Positions 1 through 10,530 of a stretch of 64,000 bases of DNA are shown piece by piece. Position 1 is the stretch's first letter; every line of letters starts with the position of its first letter. Under the pieces are notes generated by a model. It searched no databases. It was not told the origin of the DNA and worked only from the letters and a program-made list of their open reading frames with translations. A program made the position numbers and the translations under genes. This DNA is from Nephrocerus scutellatus (taxonomy: Eukaryota; Arthropoda; Insecta; Diptera; Pipunculidae), in assembly GCA_947095585.1 (NCBI GenBank), contig OX352762.1, positions 11,449,969 through 11,513,968 of the forward strand, written 5' to 3'.

Positions 1-465
1 AAGTTTTTTAAAAAATTTGTTGGTGCCCCATGACCCTCCAAACCCTGTCTCCAAAATTTTTGCAAAAAGTGTTGCCCATCGGAGATACATACGTATATAA
101 AATTTAAAGAAAATCGGATTAATTTTTTTTTTAAATTTTGGGACCCCACGACCCCGGGACCCAGGGTCTCCAAATTTTTTACAAAAAGTGTTGTCTATCG
201 GAGATACACATGTATATAAAATTTGAAGAAAATCGAGTAAAGTTTTGTAAAGTATTTGTAGGGGAGCCCACCGACCCCGTGGCCCGAATGTCCTCAAATT
301 TTAATAAAAAGTGTTGTCATCGGAAATATGCATGTGTGCAATAAAATAGGACTTTGGGAAGTGGGTCAAAAATTGATCGCAAGATTCCATGACACACAAA
401 TCCACAAATTCACAAACCCACAAACACACGGGCAAGTGAAGTTAATATAGAGAATTTAAAAATGG
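1..465 (-). repeat. Interspersed repeat Z, copy 1 (tandem core)
   Basis: This belongs to a repeat family seen four times in the window (also near 25.1, 25.9 and 58.2 kb). Read on the minus strand it begins near 462 with CTCTATATTAACTTC, continues into CTTGCCCGTGTGTTTG, then a short GTTTGTGG-like run. It then carries diverged units of about 110 bp, each containing GGAGATACACATGTATAT and a GACCCC-rich stretch (plus-strand reading). No protein is encoded; the small ORF at 138-344 is an accident of the repeat. The window edge cuts the far end. Class is unknown; the fixed end plus variable tandem core resembles non-autonomous Helentron/DINE-like elements, but no terminal hairpin was found. Confidence 0.7.
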
Positions 466-835
466 AGCTGTGGGCACAACAGGACTTTCTTTTACGGACG
501 TGGACGAAATCTTCAGTCAATGTATATGTCACCAAGGAGGAGGGTTTCCTCCCCTTCTATGGTCACTAGTCATTGACAATCTTCTAGTCGATTTTCAAAG
601 ATCGGGCTACGTCACCATTGGTTATGCAGACGATTTGGCGATTTTTATTAGTGGTAAGTACTGCACGACTATCACTAGTCTCATGCAAGGTGATTTACGA
701 GTACTACATTTCTTAGAATGGTGCAGCAGGGAAGGACTATCCATTATTCCTTGCAAAATCGTTCTAGTGCCTTTCACGAAAAGTCTGGTCGATTTGGGAC
801 CTATTATCATTCTACCTAGTGGTAAGAAGAGCCCA
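455..835 (+). pseudogene. Non-LTR retrotransposon family A, reverse transcriptase palm fragment
   Basis: The open frame 470-955 contains an RT palm segment: a degenerate QGG..PLLWSL block followed by the catalytic YADD motif at 623-634 and then ISGK and LVPFTK-like blocks of the I/LOA-type RTs. At about 830 the frame runs directly into a WWN..L..LKK sequence that in this family lies upstream of RT, so two element pieces are joined here. The same palm segment occurs inverted at 33.3-33.6 kb with near-identical codons (SLLWSLVIDNLL), which defines family A. No endonuclease is present. It is a dead fragment. Confidence 0.75.
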
Positions 836-2993
836 CACTGGTGGAACTTTGAGCTGGGCCAATTTAAAAAAAGCTGTAGTAAGCTTTTCAACTTCGCCAA
901 GTTTACAGGAACAGAGACCGACTGGGATGCCTACAAAGAAGAAAAAAGTGTATAAAAAAGAATTGAGGAAAGCCAAGCGCGCATCCATCCTGGAGACCCT
1001 TCTGCAGCAGAATGGAAGAGTCTTCTGAGGCATCAATGCTCAGAAAAATTCTCTCAACCAATCCAATAATGCTGTCTGAAAAAAGCTGATGGCTCGTGGA
1101 CTACTTTTAGCGAAGAATAGCTAAATCTGCTTCTAGATACCCATTTCCCAAATAGCTCTCATACTATGTACAACACTGATCTAAGTAGATAAATTAGGTA
1201 TAATACCATCTCTCGAGATATAATTGATAAGAACAAATTGCTTTGGGCACTATATAGCTTCAAACCATATAAATCTGCAGGATCAGACGGCATAATCCCA
1301 AATCCCAGCTGAACTGCAAAGGACTTCGGACATTATCCTTCCTTTGCTTGAGACAATTTTCAAAAGTTGCCTTGATCTGGTCCATATTCCAGTCATATGG
1401 AGAGAAGTGAAAGTGGTCTTCATTCCAAAAGCAGGTAAATGTTCCCACGTCAGTCCAAGAGACCTCAGACCCATCAGCATTTCGTCATTCCTTTTAAAAA
1501 CATTAGAAAGACGATATCCACCTTCGTACTAGTATTGACAAAAGACTTCTGTCCGTCGATCAGCACGCGTACTCTAAGAGCAAATCTGTAGAAACAGCTC
1601 TGCATACGCTAGTACGTTCCATTGAAAACTCCATTTATCACAAGAAGGATACTCAATGGTAGTTTTCCTGGACATCGAAGGCCGCTTTTAACAACGTCAA
1701 AACATCTGCGATCACGGATGCGCTGTCTTCATTGGGAGTGAACGACTCACTGGGTGAATTGATTGATCTTCTGCTCACAAGTAGGATCATCAGTTCAAGA
1801 CTTGCTGCCAAAAGATTTGTCAGCAGTGATGTTAAATATCTCGGCGGCATCCTTGATAAACGGCATACCTGAAATTCTGAAACTGATTGAAAATCAAGTA
1901 CGCCATCGAATGCTTTACTACGTCCTTGTGGGCCAGTAGACGCCTCTACGGCAGAACTTTAGGTCTAAATCCGAAAATGGAACATTGGATGTACACAATG
2001 ACCTATTTATTATCACGTACGCGGCCATCGTTTGGTGGCCGAAAGTTATTGAACGGACAACGCCAACTAAGCTTCAGAAGCCACAAAGAGTTGCCTGTCT
2101 AGGTATAGCTGTTGTAGAACTTTCACCCTTGCGTATCTTCATTAGGAAGACAGCTGCTGTATATGCTATTAAGCTGCAACTAGAAGACAGGTACAAACCG
2201 GGTAACTATGTGCGTCACTTGAAAATTCATGACTTAATTCTTGAAAAAGACACGTTCTGCACTATCCCCGACGTTATGGTCGGGGAGCACTGTTTCGAAA
2301 GGAAATTTGAGGTGGAAATATTAGACCGGCTAAACTGATGCAATGGTGTTCCGGCCCCGAACGCTAGAGGTCTGCTCTGGTTCACAGATGGCTGGAATAT
2401 GGAAAGTGGAGTTGGAGCTGGTGTCTTTGGATCCAAAACAAAAGTCTCGATATGACTGGGAACAAATTCCTCAAATTTTCCAGGCAGAACTCCATGCCAT
2501 TGAGATCTGAGAGAATTAAAGGCGATAGAATATATACATATATTTTTAGGCTGAAAGCCAGGCAGCACTTAGAGCGCTGTCGTCCAATTTAATTGACTCA
2601 ATATCAGTGAAAAACTGTTACTATGCATTGCAACCACGTGCCAGACAAAACAAAGTCAAGCTCTGTTGGGTTCCTGGTCATTTCAGGTCCTTTTTCTACA
2701 AGGAAATCCATAACTTTAATAGGGATATCACCTTAACAAAATCGGTGTGGGCTCAACAACAGAATGTCTGCTCGAAAGATGAAGAGTCATCCGTGCACAT
2801 TCTCTGCGAATGTCCGGCATTACTTTGGTTAAGGAGACGCATCTTTCACAAGGAAATATGCTCGACAGCGGAGTTGAGAAATTCTGCCCTATCGTTCATT
2901 TGGGAGGTGGTACGTCTCTAAGAATAAACAAACCCTAAGACAAAATAGATCTTTCAGGTAGCAGTATCTGTCACATTGGCTATGGTATTAATT
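836..2993 (+). pseudogene. Non-LTR retrotransposon family A, pre-RT to RNase H and 3' end, degraded
   Basis: Protein order follows an RNase H-bearing non-LTR element (I/LOA-like). There is a pre-RT linker (836-1030, KKELRKAKR), RT fingers (1240-1530, SAGSDGIIP then VVFIPKAGK) and RT palm start (1655-1700, FLDIEGAFN with a broken frame). At about 1830 a deletion jumps to KYLGG..DKR. RT thumb follows (1885-2340), then RNase H starting FTDG at 2381 and ending CWVPGH near 2665. A Cys/His tail (CSKDEESSVHILCECPA, 2770-2830) follows, then a 3' UTR ending in an A-rich tail at about 2987. Many stops and frameshifts make it non-functional. The deleted palm piece is what sits just upstream at 455-835. 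Confidence 0.75.
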
Positions 2994-3154
2994 AAAAAAA
3001 GAACAGGGTAGGCTGTGTCGGAGACACGGCCGTAGGTTTTGAGCGTGACAACGTCTGCCCGGGACGAAAAAAAAAACAAAGATCTTCTTGTCTGTTAGAC
3101 GGATGCACATCTCAAAATGTTATAGTTGCCAAAATTCCAGATCCTATATGTTCA

Positions 3155-3420
3155 CACGCTAAAAGGATTTACACCCGTATAATGCTTAGCACAGCGTGGG
3201 CGTCAGGAAATTAGGGAGAGGAAAAGATGAGATGTCTATGCACGCGTGTATTAAATGACTGCAGATCATACAAATGTGGAAACACAGAATCAGGCAGTTC
3301 ATTCCACATCACTATTGTGCGGCTAAAGAAGGAATCTCTGAATTGGTTAGTACTTTCCGGATTGGTTCGAGGATGCATCTGAACGTTTCTTAGGAACACC
3401 GCTTGTGAAAAAGCGAATCG
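3155..3420 (-). pseudogene. CR1/Jockey-like non-LTR element, C-terminal end of RT ORF
   Basis: The minus-strand ORF ends with a block typical of the extreme C-terminus of CR1/Jockey-type polymerases: FRDSFFSRTIVMWNELPDSV, then FNTRVHRHL. Downstream is a short 3' tail containing CTGACGCCCACGCTGTGC (minus-strand reading). That tail recurs on the plus strand at about 12.03 kb, marking the same family's 3' end. The piece sits inside element S, interrupting sequence that is continuous in the other S copy, so it is a later, strongly 5'-truncated insertion. The upstream part of the annotated minus-strand ORF is S repeat sequence, not protein. Confidence 0.65.
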
Positions 3421-3423
3421 TGC

Positions 3424-3770
3424 GAATCGCTTTAGAAATTGCTTTGTTTCAAAATTCCGGACCATAATGATCATATTCCAGAATTTACATAGGAAGAAGT
3501 CTTGTAGTCGCATCTTAGTCCTACATTCCAAATTTCATGCGAATCGCTTGAAAAATTGCTTTGTTCCAGAAATTCCAGACCATAATGATCATATTTCAGA
3601 ATTTACATAGGAAGAAGTCTTATTGTCGCATCTTAGTCCTACATTTCAAATTTCATGCGAATCGCTTGAGAAATTTCATTGTTCCAGAAATTCCAGACCA
3701 TATTGATCGTATTCCAGAATTTCCATTGGAAGAAGTCTCCGAATTTCATGCGAATCGCTTGGGAAATGGC
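3424..3770. repeat. 117-bp tandem repeat in element S
   Basis: About three and a half diverged units begin at GCGAATCGCTT near 3424, 3539, 3656 and 3749. Each carries the block CAGACCATAATGATCATATT. Part of one unit type is also present in the 38.8 kb copy of element S. Confidence 0.85.
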
Positions 3771-3799
3771 TTAGTTCCCAAAGTACTGTCATTTAAAAG

Positions 3800-4165
3800 T
3801 GGCTCACTTAAAAGTGTGATATTTAACAGTGATCACAACAGTGGGACATTTAACAGTGTATCACTAAACAGTGATCACAAAAGTGTATCACAAAAGTGTA
3901 TCACAACAGTGTATCACTTAACAGTGATCAAAACAGTGCATCACTTAACAGTGATCACAACAGTGTATCACTTAACAATGATCACAACACTGTATCACTT
4001 AACAGTGATCACAACAGTGTATCACTTAACAGTGATCACAACAGTGTATCACTTAACAGTGATCACAACAGTGTATCACTTAACAGTGATCACAACAGTG
4101 TATCACTTAACAATAATCACAACACTGTATGACTTAACAGTGATCACAACAGTGTATCACTTAAC
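3800..4165. repeat. 27-bp tandem repeat in element S
   Basis: More than ten copies of a unit built from ACAGTGATCAC and AACAGTGTATCACTTA, with occasional ACAATGATCAC variants. TGATCA makes each unit partly palindromic. Not a CRISPR: there are no unique spacers and the host is eukaryotic. Confidence 0.9.
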
Positions 4166-4210
4166 ATTTTTGAACCCTGTAACCTTGTAGTAAGACGTTG
4201 TCACGTCAAA

Positions 4211-6295
4211 AATGTGATGTTTGGTATCGATGTACAAAATAAAGCAATACGAGCAAATGCGTCCTTGTAAAATACGAATTATATAAGAACTGTAATTATC
4301 AATTTACTTCAATAAAATTTACTCGATGTTATTCGATTTTTTAATTTTCTTTCTGTAATCTCTGTTCTGTTGTAATCTCCTTCGTAAGTCCCAGCGCAAG
4401 TGACCGACAACCTCGTTTTTTTTTGTGTCAAGTTGGCACTTCTATGAGTGAGTGAAGTTGGTTACAATGTCTATTTGTTTGGAAACTTACAGCTAGATGG
4501 CGTTACAAAATACTTTACAGAACGGACATTAACTGGATTACACGTTCGCCCTTAAGAAATGTCCAAGTGCAAACCTTTGCCAATTAATTTGCAATCAACA
4601 TTTTAGATTGGGTCAAAAGGGGACACAAGACACGTTCTCGTAAGATGCGGGAAAACAAACAAAAAGGCTGTTAGTTTCATCACCGGCTATGGCCATCATT
4701 GTCCGACTTCGCATGTTTGCCTTTTCTCCCCTAAGTGAGTCTTTGTTGTTTTTTCCATCACTGTAACTGACTATGGTATTCACCCACAAATTGCTGTAAA
4801 TAAAGTGGTTGGTAGAATGATTCGTCAATAAAGTGACACCCAGGACAATGGGGATTTTTTACATTTATTCATACACCGACAATTGAGAACATTTCCATCC
4901 CCTCCTGCCAGGTAAATAACAAATAATAGATAATTCTATTATCCATAACCTTAAACTAGAATGTTACTTTGTGCGCGATGTGTAGTTGTGTGTACCAAAG
5001 TGGAAAATGTACTCACTCGTTACAAAGTTATTGCGTTATGGCTTAAGGCTTTCAAAGTCACTCTAGTCACGTCGCCCGTCTTGTATTTACTTACTACATT
5101 TTTACACAATGCCATGATTCGATTTTTTTGAACCTTTTCATTAAAATAAGGACACCTGAAGTTGGCTAAGGTGATGGATACCTAACCGCTGTCATGTTTT
5201 ATGACGTAAATCTATCTATCGAGGGGATGAATAATTAACCGCATACCATTGCTACATCCTGAAAATACTTTAACGTTCTAATTCCAAAGTTATCTCATCA
5301 TCATTATCCTTAAGTTAATTACACTTAAATTTCGTAGAAATCTCCCACTCTATCTCCCTCGCTCTCTCTTTCATTTAAGTGGAGCAATAAAAAGAAACTT
5401 TTCTACTTAATTCCATTTTTAGTTTTCTTGATGAAATTTGATGTTGATGGCCACTTCAACCTGTAGTAAGTAGTCGCAGTAATAGTAGTGCACAGCAAGT
5501 GATCCTTCTGTATATTTGTGCTACGTTTGTAAGTTTTATTTCCAGAGATATAATAAAAATACTTCACTACATTGAGTAAAAGTAAGTGGCACGTAATTGG
5601 TAGCTATATTTTGATTGAAGATGTAATGAACTAAGTTGTGGGTGGAAGCAACGGAACGTGTTGATCCAGAAATTTTTTTATTGTGAGGTTGTGATGGTGC
5701 AAGAACAGCGCTAGTACACTGTACACATTGACCACTACATATTGGTAGATATACTTATGTTTGGCGTTGCAAGTTATAAGCAAGGTACACAAAGAACGGA
5801 AGATAAAATAAAAAACAAAAAACAACAAAAATTTAACGGGGAATATTTTTTGGCATTCCTAAATTTTGGTCGACATTCTTTCTAAAAATGATTGCGATCT
5901 GCTGTGTTCCATAAAACCAATTACAAAGGACATAGCAGCAGCCTAGATTAGCTCTTGTTCCATAGATCGTGTAGCTGTTGAGCCCTCCTCAGTATAGATG
6001 GATAAGTAATTTTCTTTACATTACTTCTGTTATGACCTTTGTTCCTTTTCTTTGGGGTGAGCCTTGTCACGACTGCTACAAAGACACCTAGAACTTTTGC
6101 GTTCGTAGATCTGGTATCTGCAAAACTGCGTCCACGATCGATTGATCGATGTTTTGTTACAAATCCATAACCAATTAGCCTGCACGAGTGTTCTCACAAA
6201 GGTACGAGTAGTTCAATTCGTGATGAGAACATGCTTCAGTTCAAAGAGTGGCAAAATGCCCACACGAGCTGTAATGTGCAATGATTAGGGGGGCA
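4211..6295. other. No supported feature; AT-rich intergenic DNA
   Basis: No protein domain, RNA gene or repeat family was recognised here. Small ORFs (for example 4613-4828 and 5631-5828 on the minus strand) show low-complexity composition and no known motif. Confidence 0.5.
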
Positions 6296-6299
6296 ATCT

Positions 6300-7260
6300 C
6301 CGATGCATATGAAGCGAGCTGCCCCAGTGAGCTCTCCCACAGTAAGCAATGAAACTCCATGATTGAGCGTAGAACTGCTTACCCTTCGAAGGCTGGTAAG
6401 AAAACTTTTCGAAACCGCCAAATGCAGCGAAGCTCTTACAGCATATAATACAGAAGTGAGAAAAGCTAAACGCAGAACTTTCCGTAACTTGTGTGAGGAA
6501 GTAGCCAACACTATAGGATCTGTAAGATTGTATAGAGTGATGACAAAAAAATGCTAAGAGTATCAAGACATCAAGAAAAAAAGAAAGACCAGAAGAGAAG
6601 GTTCACAAAGAATGAGGAGTAGAGAGCCCTCGTTCTCTTGAGAACACACTTTCCAGAAAGCACAGTGAATACTAACGAGCTTGAGATGGGGATGAAGTAC
6701 CTCAGAGCAAGTAAGGAGGACTGAAAGAATGCCTCGGACATCTGCACTAAGGAATGAATCCGACAGGCAATAAAAAGATAATTGGCAGGAGTAGATGGTG
6801 TAATACGTGCAGTCATGCAAGCTGGATTAGATAACCTCTTAAGCACCCTAGCACTTGGGTATTTACCAACAAGCCGGAGAAGTCGATGGTGGTAAAGTGG
6901 GAAAGAAGGATCCCACCCATCCAAAGTCCTAGAGAACTATTAGCCTAATTTCGTGTGTCCTACAGACTACCGAAAAGGTTATCGACAAGTATTGGAAAGA
7001 GAACCACTATATTTCAGTCATCATGCATACAGAGCTGGCGGATCTACGGAAACCGCACTGTGGGAGCTGCCGGAAAGTATAGAGGAATCACTTGCCAGAA
7101 AGAAAATCGCTCTATGCGCCTTCGAATCATTAAAGACATTTGCGAAATGCTGTGCACCAGAACAGTGGAGACCATAGTTGGTGTTAAAATTATTATGGTC
7201 AACACTACAATGCAAGACTGACTTCCATTGGTGTTGGTGCTGAAGGGTGTGCAACAGGTG
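6300..7260 (+). pseudogene. I/LOA-like non-LTR retrotransposon, linker and RT N-terminal half, degraded
   Basis: The pre-RT linker is readable at 6363-6557 (LRRLVRKLF, then YNTEVRKAKRRTFRNLCEEV). It is followed by RT finger sequence in broken frames (6760-6830, AGVDGVI and VMQAGLD). At 6960-7180 there is YFSHHAYRAGGSTETAL, corresponding to the conserved QHAYR.G.STETAL block, then KKIALCAF. The catalytic palm (YADD) is missing. At least three frame changes and several stops are present, so it is inactive. It resembles family A in plan but has a distinct sequence. Confidence 0.65.
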
Positions 7261-7875
7261 TGCTCACAGTCCGATGATGTCTTTGAACAACCCTCAGTTT
7301 ACATTGAGCAGAGCATATTCATTTTCTTTGCTGCATCCACAATGTGTTCGAACATGGTTTTCCCAATTACAAATGGTTTTTCATTTATTAACTCACATTA
7401 AACTCACATTGAACAAGTTGGTGAAACATCGAATAACTTACAGAGCAGCACGTCAATCTCCTAATAGTAAATCAGTTAAAAAAATTTCAACAACATTACC
7501 ACCCCCCCAAATGACAGAAAGAACGATTAGTTATTTGTGAATTTCCATATTACAGGATGTGCACGATGGCGCATCATCAGTATTGGATGTTCGACATAAG
7601 TTTAACAGCAAATCCATGTCAGAATGAAAAATACTATTTTACGAAAATTGCGCACGAAACGTGATGTGAATGTGAGATTGTGGTATTTTGCGCTATCACG
7701 CAGTGGTGATATACTGTATTAGGGAAAACTTAGACCAATTCAGCGTTTCTACCAAAATCGAGTGAATTGGCCAATCAGTACTGGCATTCTCCCTTTTTAT
7801 TGAGTTCTCTGTATTAACTACGCATTCAGGTGTGTTTATGCAGTTAGCTCCAGTCAGTAATCGTCGTTGAGGAGA
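7261..7875. other. Unassigned sequence
   Basis: No convincing coding or repeat signal. The part from about 7700 may be the upstream end of the BEL/Pao relic that follows, but I cannot read its protein there. Confidence 0.4.
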
Positions 7876-7879
7876 TTTT

Positions 7880-8470
7880 TGGTTAATGCGGACGAGGTGC
7901 TGATGGTTCGTCGGGCTTTAAGCATGAAACGCATGACATTTGGCTTGTAACAATCCTTCGGGACAAGCTAGAACCAGAGACTCGTAAAGACTGGGTGAAA
8001 TAGGGAAAAATTAACAGTAATTTCCCCACATTTTACGAATTCTTAGACTTTCTTGATCAATAATGTTCTCATCTAGAATCTGATCCCAACTACGATAAAT
8101 TGCACTCTCGCTCACACACCGTAAAAACACACTATCCAACAGTTACCACGCAATGTTATAAATCCGTAGAAAATCACAAGCTTCCTGATTTTACACAGTT
8201 GCTCTCATAAGATATATATACCTGCTCGTCGTGAATACATAGGAAAAAATCAAATTTGTTTTAATTGTCGGCGTGGTAAACATAGCTCGTCCGACTGTAG
8301 GTCAAAATTCTCATGCTACCACACGACGTTACCAATACTGTAACTAAAAATAACGGCTAAGAAACATCACCACAGCACTCGTCTAATGAATTTACTCATA
8401 CTGTTGCTAGCTCTGTAAACGGTAGCGAAGCTGTTTACACGACATCAGCCGACAACAACAGCTCTCTGCT
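7880..8470 (+). pseudogene. BEL/Pao-type LTR retrotransposon, gag fragment
   Basis: Translation in the best frames gives a Gag-like stretch at 7920-8060 (IWLVTILRDKLEPETRKDW, then FPTFYEFLDFL) typical of BEL/Pao capsids. A CX2CX4HX4C zinc knuckle follows at 8257-8298 (CFNCRRGKHSSSDC). A Ser/Thr-rich segment (SSNEFTHTVASSVNGSEAVY) leads to the start of the protease linker. Single in-frame stops and a frameshift near 8210 break it. No LTR, protease or polymerase follows: at about 8475 the sequence switches to an unrelated CR1-like RT, so this is a truncated relic. Confidence 0.65.
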
Positions 8471-8474
8471 TGTT

Positions 8475-9035
8475 TGGACTAGGAACTACCTTTCTGACCG
8501 GAAACGCCGGTGTTCCCCAAGGCTCTGTTTTATCTCCGACACTCTTTCTCATTTTCATTAATGATCTCCTATCCGCTACTTCTAATCCAATTCATTCTTT
8601 CGCTGACTACTGCACTCTTAGCTTCTCATATGAATTCGTGCTTTCTGCACGCCTCTCTTCATCGCAAGTGGAACTTGAACAACAGCGTATATAAGGCACG
8701 TTAAATTCTGACCTTGACAGCATAACAGCATGTAGTTTCCACACAAAATAGAGTAGAATTTAACGCTTCCAAAAATCCAATGCTGTCTTCTGTCGTCCAA
8801 GCGTTATTTGAACACCCAACCTTTATCCTTGAATGTATACTGCATCAAAGAAATTGAAAAACTCGCAATACTCGGTATGTGCGTTAACAACAAGCTTCGT
8901 TGGAACGACCACATATTCGCCATCGCTAAGAATGCTGCGAAATGTTTAGATTTCCTAAAACGGTGCTAGATGTACTTCACTCCCTCAGACCTGGCTACTA
9001 TTTACAAGTTGTCCAAATATGGAATTTTCAACATA
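8475..9035 (+). pseudogene. CR1/Jockey-like non-LTR retrotransposon, RT palm and thumb fragment
   Basis: Begins at the RT core block NAGVPQGSVLSPTLFLIFIN (8495-8560), followed by a catalytic-site variant FADY at 8599-8610 in place of FADD, then thumb sequence in other frames (NKLRWNDHIFAIAKNAAKC near 8885-8945). The same family is inverted at 28.7-30.3 kb, where FADD is retained. Loss of the second aspartate and several frameshifts make this copy inactive. It directly abuts the BEL/Pao gag relic, so one of the two was inserted into or deleted against the other. Confidence 0.75.
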
Positions 9036-9254
9036 TCATACAAGATTTGGGGTCGACGAAGCTCTAACGCGATTTTGAGAATTAGAGGATCTTCCACAAG
9101 CATGTACACTCATTCGGGAAGAGCATTGATTCACTATGTCTGGTGATATCGAAAAAATGTGCGGAATGATTTGGAAAAAATTCTCATAGCATACTGTTCC
9201 ACCGATGGATCTCCTCTGTATGGATAATCCCCAAGGCAGCTCTCTGGGGTCGAA

Positions 9255-10530
9255 GTCCCGACCTCTACTTAAGGATGTTTTCTTTGTTGTCTTGTTCATT
9301 TGTCACCGAAAAGAAGGTGTGATCTGAGTCATAGGCGATACCTGGACAGTGCAGGCATTGTGATGACGTCGCCGTACCCACTCTATACGGGTATAAATGG
9401 AAGTATCCGTGGCCGTTAAGAAACTGTGTCAGGTAGTTTCTAAACTCTTCGTGCCCCATTTTGATCCAAGGGCTTACGCGTCCGAACATTCTCACAGTCC
9501 ATCTTTCTCTTGATTATCGTTAACAGAAAAACTATGGTTTGCAATCATTCTGCCAGCCCCAGGTTTTTTGTGGTTGGCAGCTTTGCGTTACCTTCTCAGG
9601 AAGGTGAAAGATATTGACATTATGACAATCGAGGTGGTCGAGGCCGCCACCAGCAGATCGACACGTGTTTGCATTTGGGGCAACCATTTTCGCTTCATTT
9701 TCTCATAGAGAGAGTCGGTCTATACCTCCGCCACATAGTGAAAAACGGTTTGGTTCGCAAACATAAAAAAGGCAGCGATTGCTTGACTCTAGGCTGCCAA
9801 CGTTCGCCATTAGTCTGGTTAGACCAGTACGCCATTTGCAGCCGTATCTGCTGCCCACCGAATGTGTTCAAAGAAAGCCATTTTTTAGACCGAGATACTT
9901 TGCAACGGGTTTCGTCGTAATAATCTCTTTGCCTTCTCTCTTCAGAAAAATTGTCTGAATCAATAAGGATAACAATCCCCGTTTCGTTTAGTGCTAATTA
10001 TAGTCCCTGTGCCGCCAACCAGCTGTTTATAGTCTGCATCACATGAGTGATGCGACATCATTCGCATACCCAATTAGGTGAGTCTCATCGGCATTTTCAG
10101 ATCTCAAAGGCTGCCATCAGGTTTGATCCAAATACCGTTCCTGCGTTGACAGCCAAACTCCGCTGACTAGTTTGGGTTTTAAAGAGCAAAGTGCGATTCT
10201 TCATGTAGTCGTTTATGATCTGAAGAAGATATTGGTTCTCCAAGGCATCAAGTACCATCCTGCAGTATTGCAAGAATTCTTGATAATAAGCGTCACGAAC
10301 TCATCGATACGTCAGCCCCTCTGACCTCTGCAATGACTTCCTGTATTGCACCAATTCTTGATAGCCCGATTTTGAAACCATAATGCTTGTGTGAGAGATA
10401 AGGCAAAGCTTGGATCGCACTTTTGCGTCTCAACCTAATAAGCTATTCCATTACCTTTCCCGCTATGACGAGCATGTACAACTAGAAGAATTGTAAACTA
10501 TGTAAGAACTTGACAGGCTAAGTTTGTCTG
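9255..10530 (-). pseudogene. R1-like non-LTR retrotransposon, RT and C-terminal zinc-finger region
   Basis: Reading down from 10530 on the minus strand: RT start (GKVMEKLIRLR), then HKHYGFKIGLSRIGAIQEVI with EVRGADVS. The motif region is next (a decayed YADD, read as YANDVAS near 10060-10090), then KPVAKYLG near 9900. The C-terminal Cys/His segment lies in the ORF 9265-9495 (LTQFLNGHGYF, CLHCPGIAYDSDH). The order and the gatekeeper GHG/CLHCP motif match R1-clade elements. Frames change repeatedly. Upstream endonuclease is absent, so it is a 5'-truncated, dead copy. Confidence 0.7.

Larger units (their letters stand above)
2994..4210 (+). repeat. Minisatellite element S, copy 1, with subterminal inverted repeats
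   Basis: The left end has a hairpin-forming stretch (GGCTGTGTCGGAGACACGG at 3011-3029) followed by CGTGACAACGTC at 3044-3055. The right end carries its exact reverse complement GACGTTGTCACG at 4194-4205. Between them lie 117-bp units, then 27-bp units, plus an inserted CR1-like 3' fragment. A second copy at 38.8-39.5 kb has matching ends but a different tandem core. No coding capacity is credible; the 209-residue ORF at 3561-4190 is a translation of the tandem repeats. The layout fits a non-autonomous DNA or Helentron-like element, by inference. Confidence 0.7.

Noticed and set aside
3800..4165. Regular repeats resembling a CRISPR array
   Set aside because: Units are directly tandem without unique spacers, there are no cas genes, and the DNA is clearly from an animal genome.
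3561..4190. 209- and 78-residue repetitive ORFs
   Set aside because: Tandem-repeat translation in two frames of the same 27-bp units.
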